A stretch of DNA of 23,372 nt from JASJBU01 sp039714735 (lineage in GTDB: Bacteria; Pseudomonadota; Gammaproteobacteria; Chromatiales; Chromatiaceae). Below are positions 7,311 through 14,027 of the stretch, piece by piece; position 1 is the stretch's first letter; every line of letters starts with the position of its first letter. A model generated the notes under the pieces. The model was not told the DNA's origin and did not search any database. It worked only from the letters and a program-made list of their open reading frames with translations. The stretch lies in NCBI GenBank assembly GCA_039714735.1, contig JBDLIT010000059.1, forward strand, positions 1 to 23,372, read 5' to 3'. The position numbers and the translations under genes are program-made.

Positions 7311-7684
7311 GCCTGCTGTTGGACACCCACATCCTGCTCTGGTGGCTGGCTGATGACCCGCGGCTTTGGCAGACAGCAAGGAATCGAATTGCCGATCCAA
7401 CGGAACGGGTGCTCATCAGTGCCGCCACAGTCTGGGAGATTGGCATCAAACAGGCCATTGGCAAGCTGGAAGCGCCGGAATCCATCCTGTCGGCGATCCA
7501 GGAGGGGGGCTTCGAGGAGCTGCCGATCAGCGCACGACATGCCGAGCTTGCGGCGCGTTTGCCGGAGCATCACAAGGACCCTTTTGATCGCATGTTGATT
7601 GCCCAGGCCCAAGTGGAAGGGCTAACCTTGGTTACCGCAGACAGCGCTATCGAAGCCTACGATCTGGTTATTCTGAAAGCCTGA
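7307..7684 (+). CDS. PIN-domain ribonuclease toxin (VapC-like)
   Basis: 125-residue PIN-domain protein, expected to be an Mg2+-dependent endoribonuclease acting on RNA. The acidic site is complete: D6 (LLLDTHILLWWL), E44 (SAATVWEIGIK), D94 (KDPFDRMLIAQA) and D112 (LVTADSAI). The THILLWWL start and the DPFDRMLIAQA block are typical of the VapC subgroup that pairs with Phd-type antitoxins. It overlaps the antitoxin gene by four bases (ATGA), as usual for these pairs. No frameshift is seen, so the module looks active. The RNA target cannot be deduced. The pair lies between an ABC operon and a REP doublet, in a small accessory pocket. Confidence 0.92.
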   Translation: MSLLLDTHILLWWLADDPRLWQTARNRIADPTERVLISAATVWEIGIKQAIGKLEAPESILSAIQEGGFEELPISARHAELAARLPEHHKDPFDRMLIAQAQVEGLTLVTADSAIEAYDLVILKA

Positions 7685-7758
7685 GTTGCGGATAGCTGGA
7701 ATCTGCGCAAGGCGCTCTTGGCGGAGATATTGGTCTGATATGGTAAATAGCCGGATTT

Positions 7759-7835
7759 TGTAGGAGCGGGCCATGCCCGCGAAAACGGGTCGCGTGGTCC
7801 ACAGGTATTGTTCGCGCCTATGGGGCGCTCCTACA
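7759..7835. repeat. REP doublet / REPIN-like palindromic element
   Basis: TGTAGGAGCG (7759-7768) is mirrored by CGCTCCTACA (7826-7835), a perfect 10-bp outer inverted repeat. Each end carries its own small palindrome: GGGC-CAT-GCCC followed by GCGAA on the left, and TTCGCGCC-TAT-GGGGCGC on the right. This is the layout of two inverted REP sequences (REPIN) familiar from Pseudomonas and other gammaproteobacteria, mobilised by RAYT (IS200-like) transposases. No RAYT gene is in the window. It lies between the toxin stop and the hydantoinase gene. Confidence 0.8.
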
Positions 7836-7961
7836 GCTGATTGTTTTGTTTCGCATCATCAGATCGATGACATTATGATGCTCTATTGTTTAGGGGATGA
7901 TGAGATCCGGTGCGGTTTCTGATCTTCGCATTTCTGTTCTATTTTGATTCTGAGTAATGAC

Positions 7962-9920
7962 TTGAAACTGATCGGCATCGATACCGGCGGGACCTTTACT
8001 GATTTTGTGCTGTTTGAGCCGGGACGGCGGCTGCGCATCCACAAGGTGCTCTCCACTCCGGATGTGCCCGAACGGGCGATCCTGCAGGGCATCCGCGAGA
8101 TGGAGCTCGATCCGCAGGGGCTGCGGGTGGTGCATGGCTCCACCGTGGCCACCAACGCGGCGTTGGAAGGCAAGGGGGTGCGCACGGTCTATATCGGCAA
8201 CCATGGATTGGGGGATCTGCTGACCATCGGCCGCCAGGCGCGGCGGGAACTCTACAACCTGCAGCCCGAGCCGGTCGCACCTCCGGTGCCCCGTGAGCTC
8301 TGTGTGGAGACGGGTGGGCGGTTGGCGGCGAATGGTTCGGTGGTCGAGCCCTTGTCTGATCAGGATCTCGTCGAGCTTGCAGACCGGCTGCGCTTGCTGA
8401 AACCGGAGTCGGTGGCGATCAATCTGCTTTACGCCTATCTCGATGACGGCTTTGAACGGCAGATCGAGGCCGTGGTGCCGGATGGAATCTTCACTTCCCG
8501 TTCCTCTGCGGTGCTGCCGGAGATGGGGGAATATGAACGGGGGATTTCGACCTGGTTGAACAGCTGGATCGGACCCCTGGTGGAGGGGTACATTCAGCGT
8601 CTGTGTGACGGTTTACCGGGCGCACGGGTCGCGGTGATGCAGAGTTCTGGGGAGGCGATCGCCGGGTCGCAGGCCGCTCATCAGGCGGTGCGGATGTTGC
8701 TTTCCGGACCGGCCGGCGGGTTGGTCGGGGCGGGTTATGTGGCGGCTGCGGCAGGCCGGACAAAGCTACTGAGTTTTGATATGGGCGGCACCTCCTCGGA
8801 TGTGGCGCTGATCGACGGCGCGCCTCGCCTCACCCGGGAGGGCAGTATCGGGCCCTGGCCGGTGGCGGCGCCGATGGTCGATATGCATACCATCGGTGCG
8901 GGAGGCGGTTCCATCGCCAGGCTGGATAGCGGCGGCATGCTGTTGGTGGGTCCCGAGTCTGCCGGCGCCGATCCCGGCCCCGCCTGTTATGGACGTGGCG
9001 GTGAGCAAGCGACAGTCACCGATGCCAATCTGCTGTTGGGACGCCTACGGCCCGATGCGTTCCTGGGCGGCCGGATGCAGCTGGATCTGGATGTGGCAAA
9101 AAATGCAGTGGGGCGTCTGGCGGAGGCGCTGGGGCAGACTCTGGAGCAGACGGCGCTGGGGATCATCCGGGTTGCCAACGAGCACATGGCCCGGGCGTTG
9201 CGGGTGATTTCGGTACAGCGTGGCGTGGACCCGAGGGGTTTTACCCTGGTCTCGTTTGGGGGTGCAGGGGGGCTGCATGTCTGCGCCCTGGCGGATGCGC
9301 TCGGTATGTGTTCCGCAATGGTGCCGGTGCAGGCCGGTGTGCTGTCTGCACTGGGCATGCTGGTTGCCCGTCCAGGCCGCCAACGGGTGCGTACCCGGCT
9401 GGGACTGTTGCGGGAGATCGATAACCAGCAGATCGAAAACGAGCTGCGGCTGCTGGCGGAGGGTGGTCTGGATGAATTGAGGCAGGAGGGGGTGCACGCG
9501 AACCTGATCGAAACCAGCTATTCAGTGGATCTTCGCTATCTGGGTCAGTCTTATACCCTGAACCTACCCTGGGCTGGCTGCAGGGAGACTGAGGATGCCT
9601 TCCACCAATTGCATGAACTGCGATACGGTCACCGGATGGATGCTCCCGTCGAACTGGTCAACCTGCGAGCCGCGCTGGAAGCTCCCGGTTTCGAGATCGA
9701 CCTGGGAACGCTTGGTTCGGAGACCAGCGGGGAGGCGAGGGAGCGGGTGAAGCTGTATGGCCTGGATGAGCCTGTACCCTGTTACCGAAGGGAAGATCTG
9801 GTGGCGGGGCAGTGTTTTTCAGGCCCTGCACTGGTCACTGAGACGGTGGCGACAACCTGGATCGAGCCGGGTTGGCGGTGTTGCGTCGATCGAACGGGTA
9901 GCTTACTGCTCGAAAAATAG
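7962..9920 (+). CDS. Hydantoinase A / 5-oxoprolinase alpha-type ATPase subunit
   Basis: 652 residues from TTG 7962. Members of the HyuA/OplahA family catalyse ATP-dependent hydrolysis or carboxylation of cyclic amides and related compounds (hydantoins, 5-oxoproline, acetone, acetophenone), usually together with a HyuB subunit. N-terminal phosphate-binding motif GIDTGGTFTD (5-14, with K2 at the start), a second ATP-binding region SGPAGG (248-253) and SFDMGGTSSDVAL (around 273), then GAGGGSIARLD, and the C-terminal beta-rich Hydant_A region. The start is uncertain: TTG at 7944 is also in frame, but GAG at 7952-7954 is well placed for 7962 and relatives begin just before LIGIDTGGT. No HyuB gene follows; the next gene converges. 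Substrate unknown. A GCATCAT/ATGATGC inverted repeat (7853-7859, 7875-7881) lies upstream. Confidence 0.88.
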   Translation: MKLIGIDTGGTFTDFVLFEPGRRLRIHKVLSTPDVPERAILQGIREMELDPQGLRVVHGSTVATNAALEGKGVRTVYIGNHGLGDLLTIGRQARRELYNLQPEPVAPPVPRELCVETGGRLAANGSVVEPLSDQDLVELADRLRLLKPESVAINLLYAYLDDGFERQIEAVVPDGIFTSRSSAVLPEMGEYERGISTWLNSWIGPLVEGYIQRLCDGLPGARVAVMQSSGEAIAGSQAAHQAVRMLLSGPAGGLVGAGYVAAAAGRTKLLSFDMGGTSSDVALIDGAPRLTREGSIGPWPVAAPMVDMHTIGAGGGSIARLDSGGMLLVGPESAGADPGPACYGRGGEQATVTDANLLLGRLRPDAFLGGRMQLDLDVAKNAVGRLAEALGQTLEQTALGIIRVANEHMARALRVISVQRGVDPRGFTLVSFGGAGGLHVCALADALGMCSAMVPVQAGVLSALGMLVARPGRQRVRTRLGLLREIDNQQIENELRLLAEGGLDELRQEGVHANLIETSYSVDLRYLGQSYTLNLPWAGCRETEDAFHQLHELRYGHRMDAPVELVNLRAALEAPGFEIDLGTLGSETSGEARERVKLYGLDEPVPCYRREDLVAGQCFSGPALVTETVATTWIEPGWRCCVDRTGSLLLEK

Positions 9921-9921
9921 G

Positions 9922-11139
9922 CTAGGCAGTTTTCAGGGCCTGTTGCTCCGTAAAGGCCTGTTCGCAGGCGTTCAGATAGATATCAATAATCTCTTCCTGC
10001 TGGATGCCTTTCAATCCGATGTCATTCCAATCATGGATTTCATAGGCCAGAGTGCAGCGCAGGGCTTCACCCGCAACGCCTTGCTGTTCCAGCAATGCGA
10101 TTTTGATCTCATCCGCAAGGGATAACTCCTTGATGATTTCCGTCATGGGACTGTCCATCAGCAAGTCTAGGATGGAGAGCAGACCGACAGTGAATCCTGT
10201 CTCGGGAGGACAGCCTTGCGCCCTGGTCACAAGCTGTTGACACATATGCGCCCGCACCAGTCCCGTGGTGAAATGGGCCTGGGGATTATTCTCGAGTCGG
10301 GTCAGCGCCAGCAGGCTGGCCCAGGCGCGGATCGGGCCCAGGCCCATGTAGATCACAGCCTGTCGGATCGACTCGACCTTGCGGGGCATGCCGATTGCCG
10401 CTGAATTGATATAGCGTAGTATCTTGTAGCTCAGGCTGGCATCCTGAGTGATCAAAGATTCGAGTTTTTCAATGGTGATCTCAGGATTATTCAGCTCCGA
10501 CACCAGGCGTAGGATAACCATCGAGTTTTCTTCCAGTCGCCTGCCCTGGAGGATCTTTGGACGGGAGAAGTGATAACCCTGGAAATAGTCGAAACCCAAG
10601 TCCAGCATCTGCTGGTACTCCTCTTCGGTTTCAATCTTCTCCGCCAGAAGCTTCAGCCCATGCGAACGGAGTTTGGGTAGCTCCTCCTGGATTCTCTCAA
10701 GGTCAACCGCAGGGACTTCGACCTTGATGATATCGACCAGGCTCAACAGCCTGTCCCACTTGGGTTCGAAGATGTAGTCATCCAGGGCCAACTGATAGCC
10801 CTGTTGGGAGAGCTGGCTGACTGAGTCAAGCAGCTGCTGATCGATGGGAGTATCTTCCAATACCTCCAGCACCACCCGATCTTTCGGAAATGGGAATTCC
10901 GGGTGATCGAGAAGCAGGTTGCGCGTGAGATTGACAAAGATGAGGTGTGGGCCCGCGATACGCTCCAGGCCGATCTCCATGAAGGTATTGAGCAGGACTT
11001 GCGAAGTGGCGCTGTCCCCGTTCAGTTGTTGGGTGACATTACTGCAATTGTGCTGTCCACTGCGAAACAGGAGTTCATAGGCATAGACCTCCATGTTGCG
11101 GTTGAAAATGGCCTGTCTGCCGATGAAGATATCCTTCAT
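9922..11139 (-). CDS. EAL-like plus HDOD domain signalling protein (YuxH type)
   Basis: 405 residues. The N-terminal half (about 1-200) is an EAL-type domain: YELLFRSG (21-28), VNLT with N70, LEVLE (91-95), LDDY (119-122), IIKVE with K139, EKIET (167-171) and QGYHF (187-191). Many residues are kept, but the loop after the paired aspartates (normally DDFGTGYS) is replaced by DDYIFEPKW, so c-di-GMP hydrolysis is doubtful; relatives such as YuxH are thought to be inactive. The C-terminal half (about 205-400) is HDOD: TQDASLSYKILRYINSA, then VESIRQAVIYMGLGPIRAWASLLAL. HDOD proteins act in signalling without phosphodiesterase residues. Its stop is one base from the hyuA-type stop, convergent. ATG 11139 begins the conserved FIGRQAIFNR. 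Confidence 0.92.
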   Translation of the reverse strand: MKDIFIGRQAIFNRNMEVYAYELLFRSGQHNCSNVTQQLNGDSATSQVLLNTFMEIGLERIAGPHLIFVNLTRNLLLDHPEFPFPKDRVVLEVLEDTPIDQQLLDSVSQLSQQGYQLALDDYIFEPKWDRLLSLVDIIKVEVPAVDLERIQEELPKLRSHGLKLLAEKIETEEEYQQMLDLGFDYFQGYHFSRPKILQGRRLEENSMVILRLVSELNNPEITIEKLESLITQDASLSYKILRYINSAAIGMPRKVESIRQAVIYMGLGPIRAWASLLALTRLENNPQAHFTTGLVRAHMCQQLVTRAQGCPPETGFTVGLLSILDLLMDSPMTEIIKELSLADEIKIALLEQQGVAGEALRCTLAYEIHDWNDIGLKGIQQEEIIDIYLNACEQAFTEQQALKTA

Positions 11140-11277
11140 GCTTTTGGTCTGTGTGAGATGACACTTGTGCTCATTAACTAGTGAGCGTCCGTATTGGGCA
11201 TATATTTAGGTAGTTTTGGTTGCTTTCGATATCTAGCAACTGCTGCAGATAACGAAATTAAGCGGGTATTTCTCCGC

Positions 11278-11307
11278 AAAAAGAAAACCCGCCTTACGGC
11301 GGGTTTT
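11278..11307 (-). terminator. Rho-independent terminator of rpmB-rpmG
   Basis: On the minus strand a perfect 10-bp stem AAAACCCGCC/GGCGGGTTTT with a four-base loop (plus 11284-11307) is followed by C and five T (11278-11282). It begins 24 bases after the rpmG stop and is the clearest terminator in the window. Confidence 0.93.
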
Positions 11308-11330
11308 CGGTGTCCCAGGATGTGGAAGCC

Positions 11331-11486
11331 CTATTTGATTTTGGCTTCCTTATACATCACGTGTTTGCGCGCCTTGGGGTCGAACTTCTTGATCTGCATC
11401 TTACCCGGCTGATTGCGCTTGTTTTTGGTGGTGGTGTAGAAATGCCCGGTGCCGGCGCTTGAAACGAGTCTGATCTTGTCACGCAT
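11331..11486 (-). CDS. rpmG: 50S ribosomal protein L33
   Basis: 51 residues, the usual length. It starts MRDKIRLVSSAGTGHFYTTT and ends KARKHVMYKEAKIK, matching bacterial L33 of the zinc-free type: there are no cysteines, so it does not depend on zinc. A large-subunit protein near the E site. It follows rpmB with a 13-base gap; the site AAGGGGGA overlaps the rpmB stop and precedes ATG 11486. Cotranscribed with rpmB from the promoter at 11782-11810 and ended by the terminator at 11278-11307. Confidence 0.97.
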   Translation of the reverse strand: MRDKIRLVSSAGTGHFYTTTKNKRNQPGKMQIKKFDPKARKHVMYKEAKIK

Positions 11487-11499
11487 GATTTATTCCCCC

Positions 11500-11736
11500 T
11501 TAGACCTTTTCGCCACGAGCGCGCATATCGGTCAGCACGCTGTCGATGCCTTTTTTATCGATGATACGCATACCCTTGGAAGAGAGGCGCAGACGCACCC
11601 AGCGGTTCTCACTTTCAACCCAAAATCGATGGGTGTGCAGATTAGGTAGGAAGCGGCGTTTGGTTTTGTTGTGCGCATGAGAAACATTGTTTCCCGTCAT
11701 CGGGCGCTTACCGGTTACCTGGCAGACTTTTGACAT
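11500..11736 (-). CDS. rpmB: 50S ribosomal protein L28
   Basis: 78 residues beginning MSKVCQVTGKRPMTGNNVSHA, typical of gammaproteobacterial L28; NKTKRRFLPNL and RWVRLRLSSKGMRIIDKKGID are the conserved core. It has one cysteine and lacks the four-cysteine zinc site, matching the zinc-free L33 next door. The start is ATG 11736, with AGAGG seven bases upstream; an in-frame TTG six bases earlier is not needed. First gene of the rpmB-rpmG operon, with radC upstream on the same strand, as in E. coli. Confidence 0.97.
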   Translation of the reverse strand: MSKVCQVTGKRPMTGNNVSHAHNKTKRRFLPNLHTHRFWVESENRWVRLRLSSKGMRIIDKKGIDSVLTDMRARGEKV

Positions 11737-11781
11737 GGTCAAAACCTCTAAAAAAATTATCCCTGGGGCGAAAGGCGCGTA

Positions 11782-11810
11782 TTTATAGCAGAGTGACGGG
11801 GATCAGGCAA
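11782..11810 (-). promoter_or_regulatory. Sigma-70 promoter of rpmB-rpmG
   Basis: Minus-strand TTGCCT (plus 11805-11810, 4/6) and TATAAA (plus 11782-11787, 5/6) are spaced by exactly 17 bases. Transcription would start near 11775, giving a leader of about 40 bases. A GC-rich stretch (GCGCGCC-like) follows the -10, as is common in stringently controlled ribosomal promoters. Confidence 0.65.
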
Positions 11811-11871
11811 GTTTGTTGTCGAAACCGGCCTATGATTTAGTCCGTGGCATATGGCCAAATCATACCAAATT

Positions 11872-12546
11872 TTAGAGCATTCCCAATTCCGCCATGGAGA
11901 CCGGCTTGCCGTCTCCCACAATGAAATGATCCAGGATGCGTATCTCCACCAGGGCCAGGGCATCTCTCAGACGATGAGTGATGCATCGGTCCGCTTCGCT
12001 CGGCTCGGTGACCCCTGAAGGGTGATTGTGGGCCAGGATCAGAGCAGCCGCGTTGTGCTGCAGGGCGCGGCGTACGACTTCTCTGGGGTGCACGCTGGCG
12101 CCGTCGATCGTACCGCGGAACAGCTCTTCAAATTCAATCACCCGATGGCGGTTGTCGAGAAACAGGCAGGAAAAGACCTCATAGGGATAGTGGCGCAGCT
12201 TGGCTTGCAGGTAGTCTCGGGATTCGGCGGGGCTGCTCAGGGTTTGGTTGCGTTGCAGGTCTTCCTGCAGATAGCGGCGTCCCATCTCGAGTACGGCCTG
12301 GAGCTGGGCATATTTGGCGGGTCCAAGGCCCTTGCTGCTGGAAAAACGCTTAAGATCCGCAGCCAGTAGGTGTCTGAGATCAGCATATTCCAACAGCAGG
12401 TCACGGGCCAGATCGACTGCGGTCTTACCTGCAACACCGGTCCGCAGGAAGATCGCGAGCAGTTCAGCATCAGAAAGGGCTGCTGCGCCTTTCTTTAGCA
12501 ATTTCTCTCTCGGACGTTCCTGGATCGGCCAGTCTGTGATGGGCAT
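11872..12546 (-). CDS. radC: RadC family JAB/MPN-domain protein
   Basis: 224 residues. The N-terminal helix-hairpin-helix region (about 1-95) includes ERPREKLLKKGAAALSDAELLAIFLRTG and GLGPAKYAQLQAVLEMGRRYL. The C-terminal JAB/MPN metalloprotease-like domain (about 103-224) carries the metal motif HNHPSG (173-178) with D186, and upstream FEELFRGT, so the zinc site looks complete. Despite the name, a direct role in repair is not established for the family. It lies upstream of rpmB on the same strand and divergent from coaBC, the conserved order in gammaproteobacteria. ATG 12546 fits the family N-terminus; AAAGG stands about ten bases upstream. Confidence 0.96.
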   Translation of the reverse strand: MPITDWPIQERPREKLLKKGAAALSDAELLAIFLRTGVAGKTAVDLARDLLLEYADLRHLLAADLKRFSSSKGLGPAKYAQLQAVLEMGRRYLQEDLQRNQTLSSPAESRDYLQAKLRHYPYEVFSCLFLDNRHRVIEFEELFRGTIDGASVHPREVVRRALQHNAAALILAHNHPSGVTEPSEADRCITHRLRDALALVEIRILDHFIVGDGKPVSMAELGML

Positions 12547-12708
12547 GTGGTGCTACCTTTCCCTGATGCGGATTAGAGAGAGTGTAGACCAGTGTGGCTT
12601 ATTTCATCCTAAGTAAGTGTTTACTCATTTCGCACCCTGGGTGGTTGAGAGGTTCCTGCCCAATGAGGTACCCTTGTCGCCAATAAGTCGTCACCTTGGC
12701 AAAAACTG

Positions 12709-13926
12709 ATGTCAGCCCTAAAAATGAAAAAGATTTTACTGGGAGTCACCGGGGGTATTGCTGCCTACAAGAGCGCTGTGCTGCTACGCGCACTGCAGCA
12801 GTCCGGCGCATCGGTCCGGGTTGTCATGACGCGTGCGGCACAGGCCTTTATCACCCCGCTGACCTTTCAGGCGCTTTCAGGGCAGCCGGTCTTTACCGAG
12901 CTTTTGAGTGCGGAGCAGGAATCCGCCATGAACCATATCGAACTGGCCCGCTGGGCCGATCTGGTTCTGGTGGCGCCCGCCAGCGCAGATTTTCTGGCGC
13001 GTCTGGCCTGTGGGATGGCCAACGATCTACTCTCGACCCTCTGTCTGGCTACCACGGCGCCGGTCAAGGTCGCACCCGCCATGAACCAGCAGATGTGGCT
13101 CAATCCCGCGACCCAGGAAAACTGTCAGCGTCTCATTGGCAGAGGTGTAGGAATCTGGGGGCCGGACGCCGGTTTGCAGGCCTGTGGAGAGACTGGCCCC
13201 GGTAGAATGCTGGAGCCGGAGAATTTGCTGGAACAACTGAATACCCTGTTTTCAGATGGGCCATTACACGGGGTCAGGGTACTGATCACAGCGGGTCCAA
13301 CCCGGGAGCCGATCGACCCGGTGCGCTTCATCGGCAACCGTAGTTCCGGGCGGATGGGGTTTGCCCTTGCAGAGGCGTTGCAGAGTCTGGGGGCGGATGT
13401 CAGGCTGATTTCCGGATCTGTTGCCCTGCCAACACCGGCCGGCTTGGAACGGGTGGACGTGGAGACGGCCACCCAGATGCGCAATGCCGTGATGGAACGG
13501 ATACAGGACTGCGATATCTTCATCGGCGTGGCTGCGGTTGGCGACTATCGGCCGGTTGCCATGGCCGAACAAAAAATAAAGAAATCCGGCGAGAGACTGC
13601 GTCTGACTCTGGAGCCCAATCCCGATATACTCGCCGAGGTTGCCGCCCTGCAGGGAGGCCCCTTTACAGTAGGATTTGCCGCAGAAACCGAGTGCTTGGA
13701 AGAGTATGCAGAAACCAAGCGTCTCAGCAAAGGCGTGGATCTGATTGCGGCCAATCAGGTGGGTAACAAGGATGGCGGGTTTGAAAGTGATGAGAACGCA
13801 CTGCTGCTACTCTGGGAAGGAGGGCGTGTGGCATTACCCATGATGCCCAAGGCCAGGCTGGCTGAGGAACTCGGGGCAGTCGTCGTTGAGAGATACCGCG
13901 CAACTCTCAATCAAAGGAATAGATAG
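12709..13926 (+). CDS. coaBC: Bifunctional phosphopantothenoylcysteine decarboxylase / phosphopantothenate-cysteine ligase
   Basis: 405 residues; it joins cysteine to 4'-phosphopantothenate and decarboxylates the product, two steps of coenzyme A synthesis. CoaC half (about 1-185): GVTGGIAAYK, active-site H76 in MNHIELARWAD, PAMNQQMW (123-130) and C159 in LQACGETGPGRM. CoaB half: ITAGPTREPIDPVRFIGNRSSGRMG, then KIKKSG and the C-terminal VGFAAET and ANQVG. Complete in both halves. ATG 12709 gives MSALKMKKILLG, matching the E. coli length; an alternative ATG is at 12724. Neither has a clear ribosome site. Divergent from radC. The gene that normally follows, dut, is absent. Confidence 0.96.
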   Translation: MSALKMKKILLGVTGGIAAYKSAVLLRALQQSGASVRVVMTRAAQAFITPLTFQALSGQPVFTELLSAEQESAMNHIELARWADLVLVAPASADFLARLACGMANDLLSTLCLATTAPVKVAPAMNQQMWLNPATQENCQRLIGRGVGIWGPDAGLQACGETGPGRMLEPENLLEQLNTLFSDGPLHGVRVLITAGPTREPIDPVRFIGNRSSGRMGFALAEALQSLGADVRLISGSVALPTPAGLERVDVETATQMRNAVMERIQDCDIFIGVAAVGDYRPVAMAEQKIKKSGERLRLTLEPNPDILAEVAALQGGPFTVGFAAETECLEEYAETKRLSKGVDLIAANQVGNKDGGFESDENALLLLWEGGRVALPMMPKARLAEELGAVVVERYRATLNQRNR

Positions 13927-13935
13927 ATTGCAGTT

Positions 13936-13942
13936 GAGGAGG
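13936..13942 (+). promoter_or_regulatory. Orphan ribosome binding site after coaBC
   Basis: GAGGAGG is a strong Shine-Dalgarno sequence ten bases after the coaBC stop, but no ATG, GTG or TTG lies 4-12 bases beyond it. The next long gene (algC) begins 85 bases later. It stands where dut is expected in related genomes and could be a relic of its translation start, or a chance match. Confidence 0.3.
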
Positions 13943-14027
13943 CATATCCTGAATAAAATTCCCAGCATTCGGCAGAAACGATTTCAACGGCCATACTGGC
14001 TTAAAAAACTATCTTGAGTACTCAGCA

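Noticed and set aside
12696..13205. Plus-strand 169-codon frame overlapping coaBC
   Set aside because: Alternative frame of coaBC, low complexity and without motifs, whereas the coaBC frame is fully conserved.
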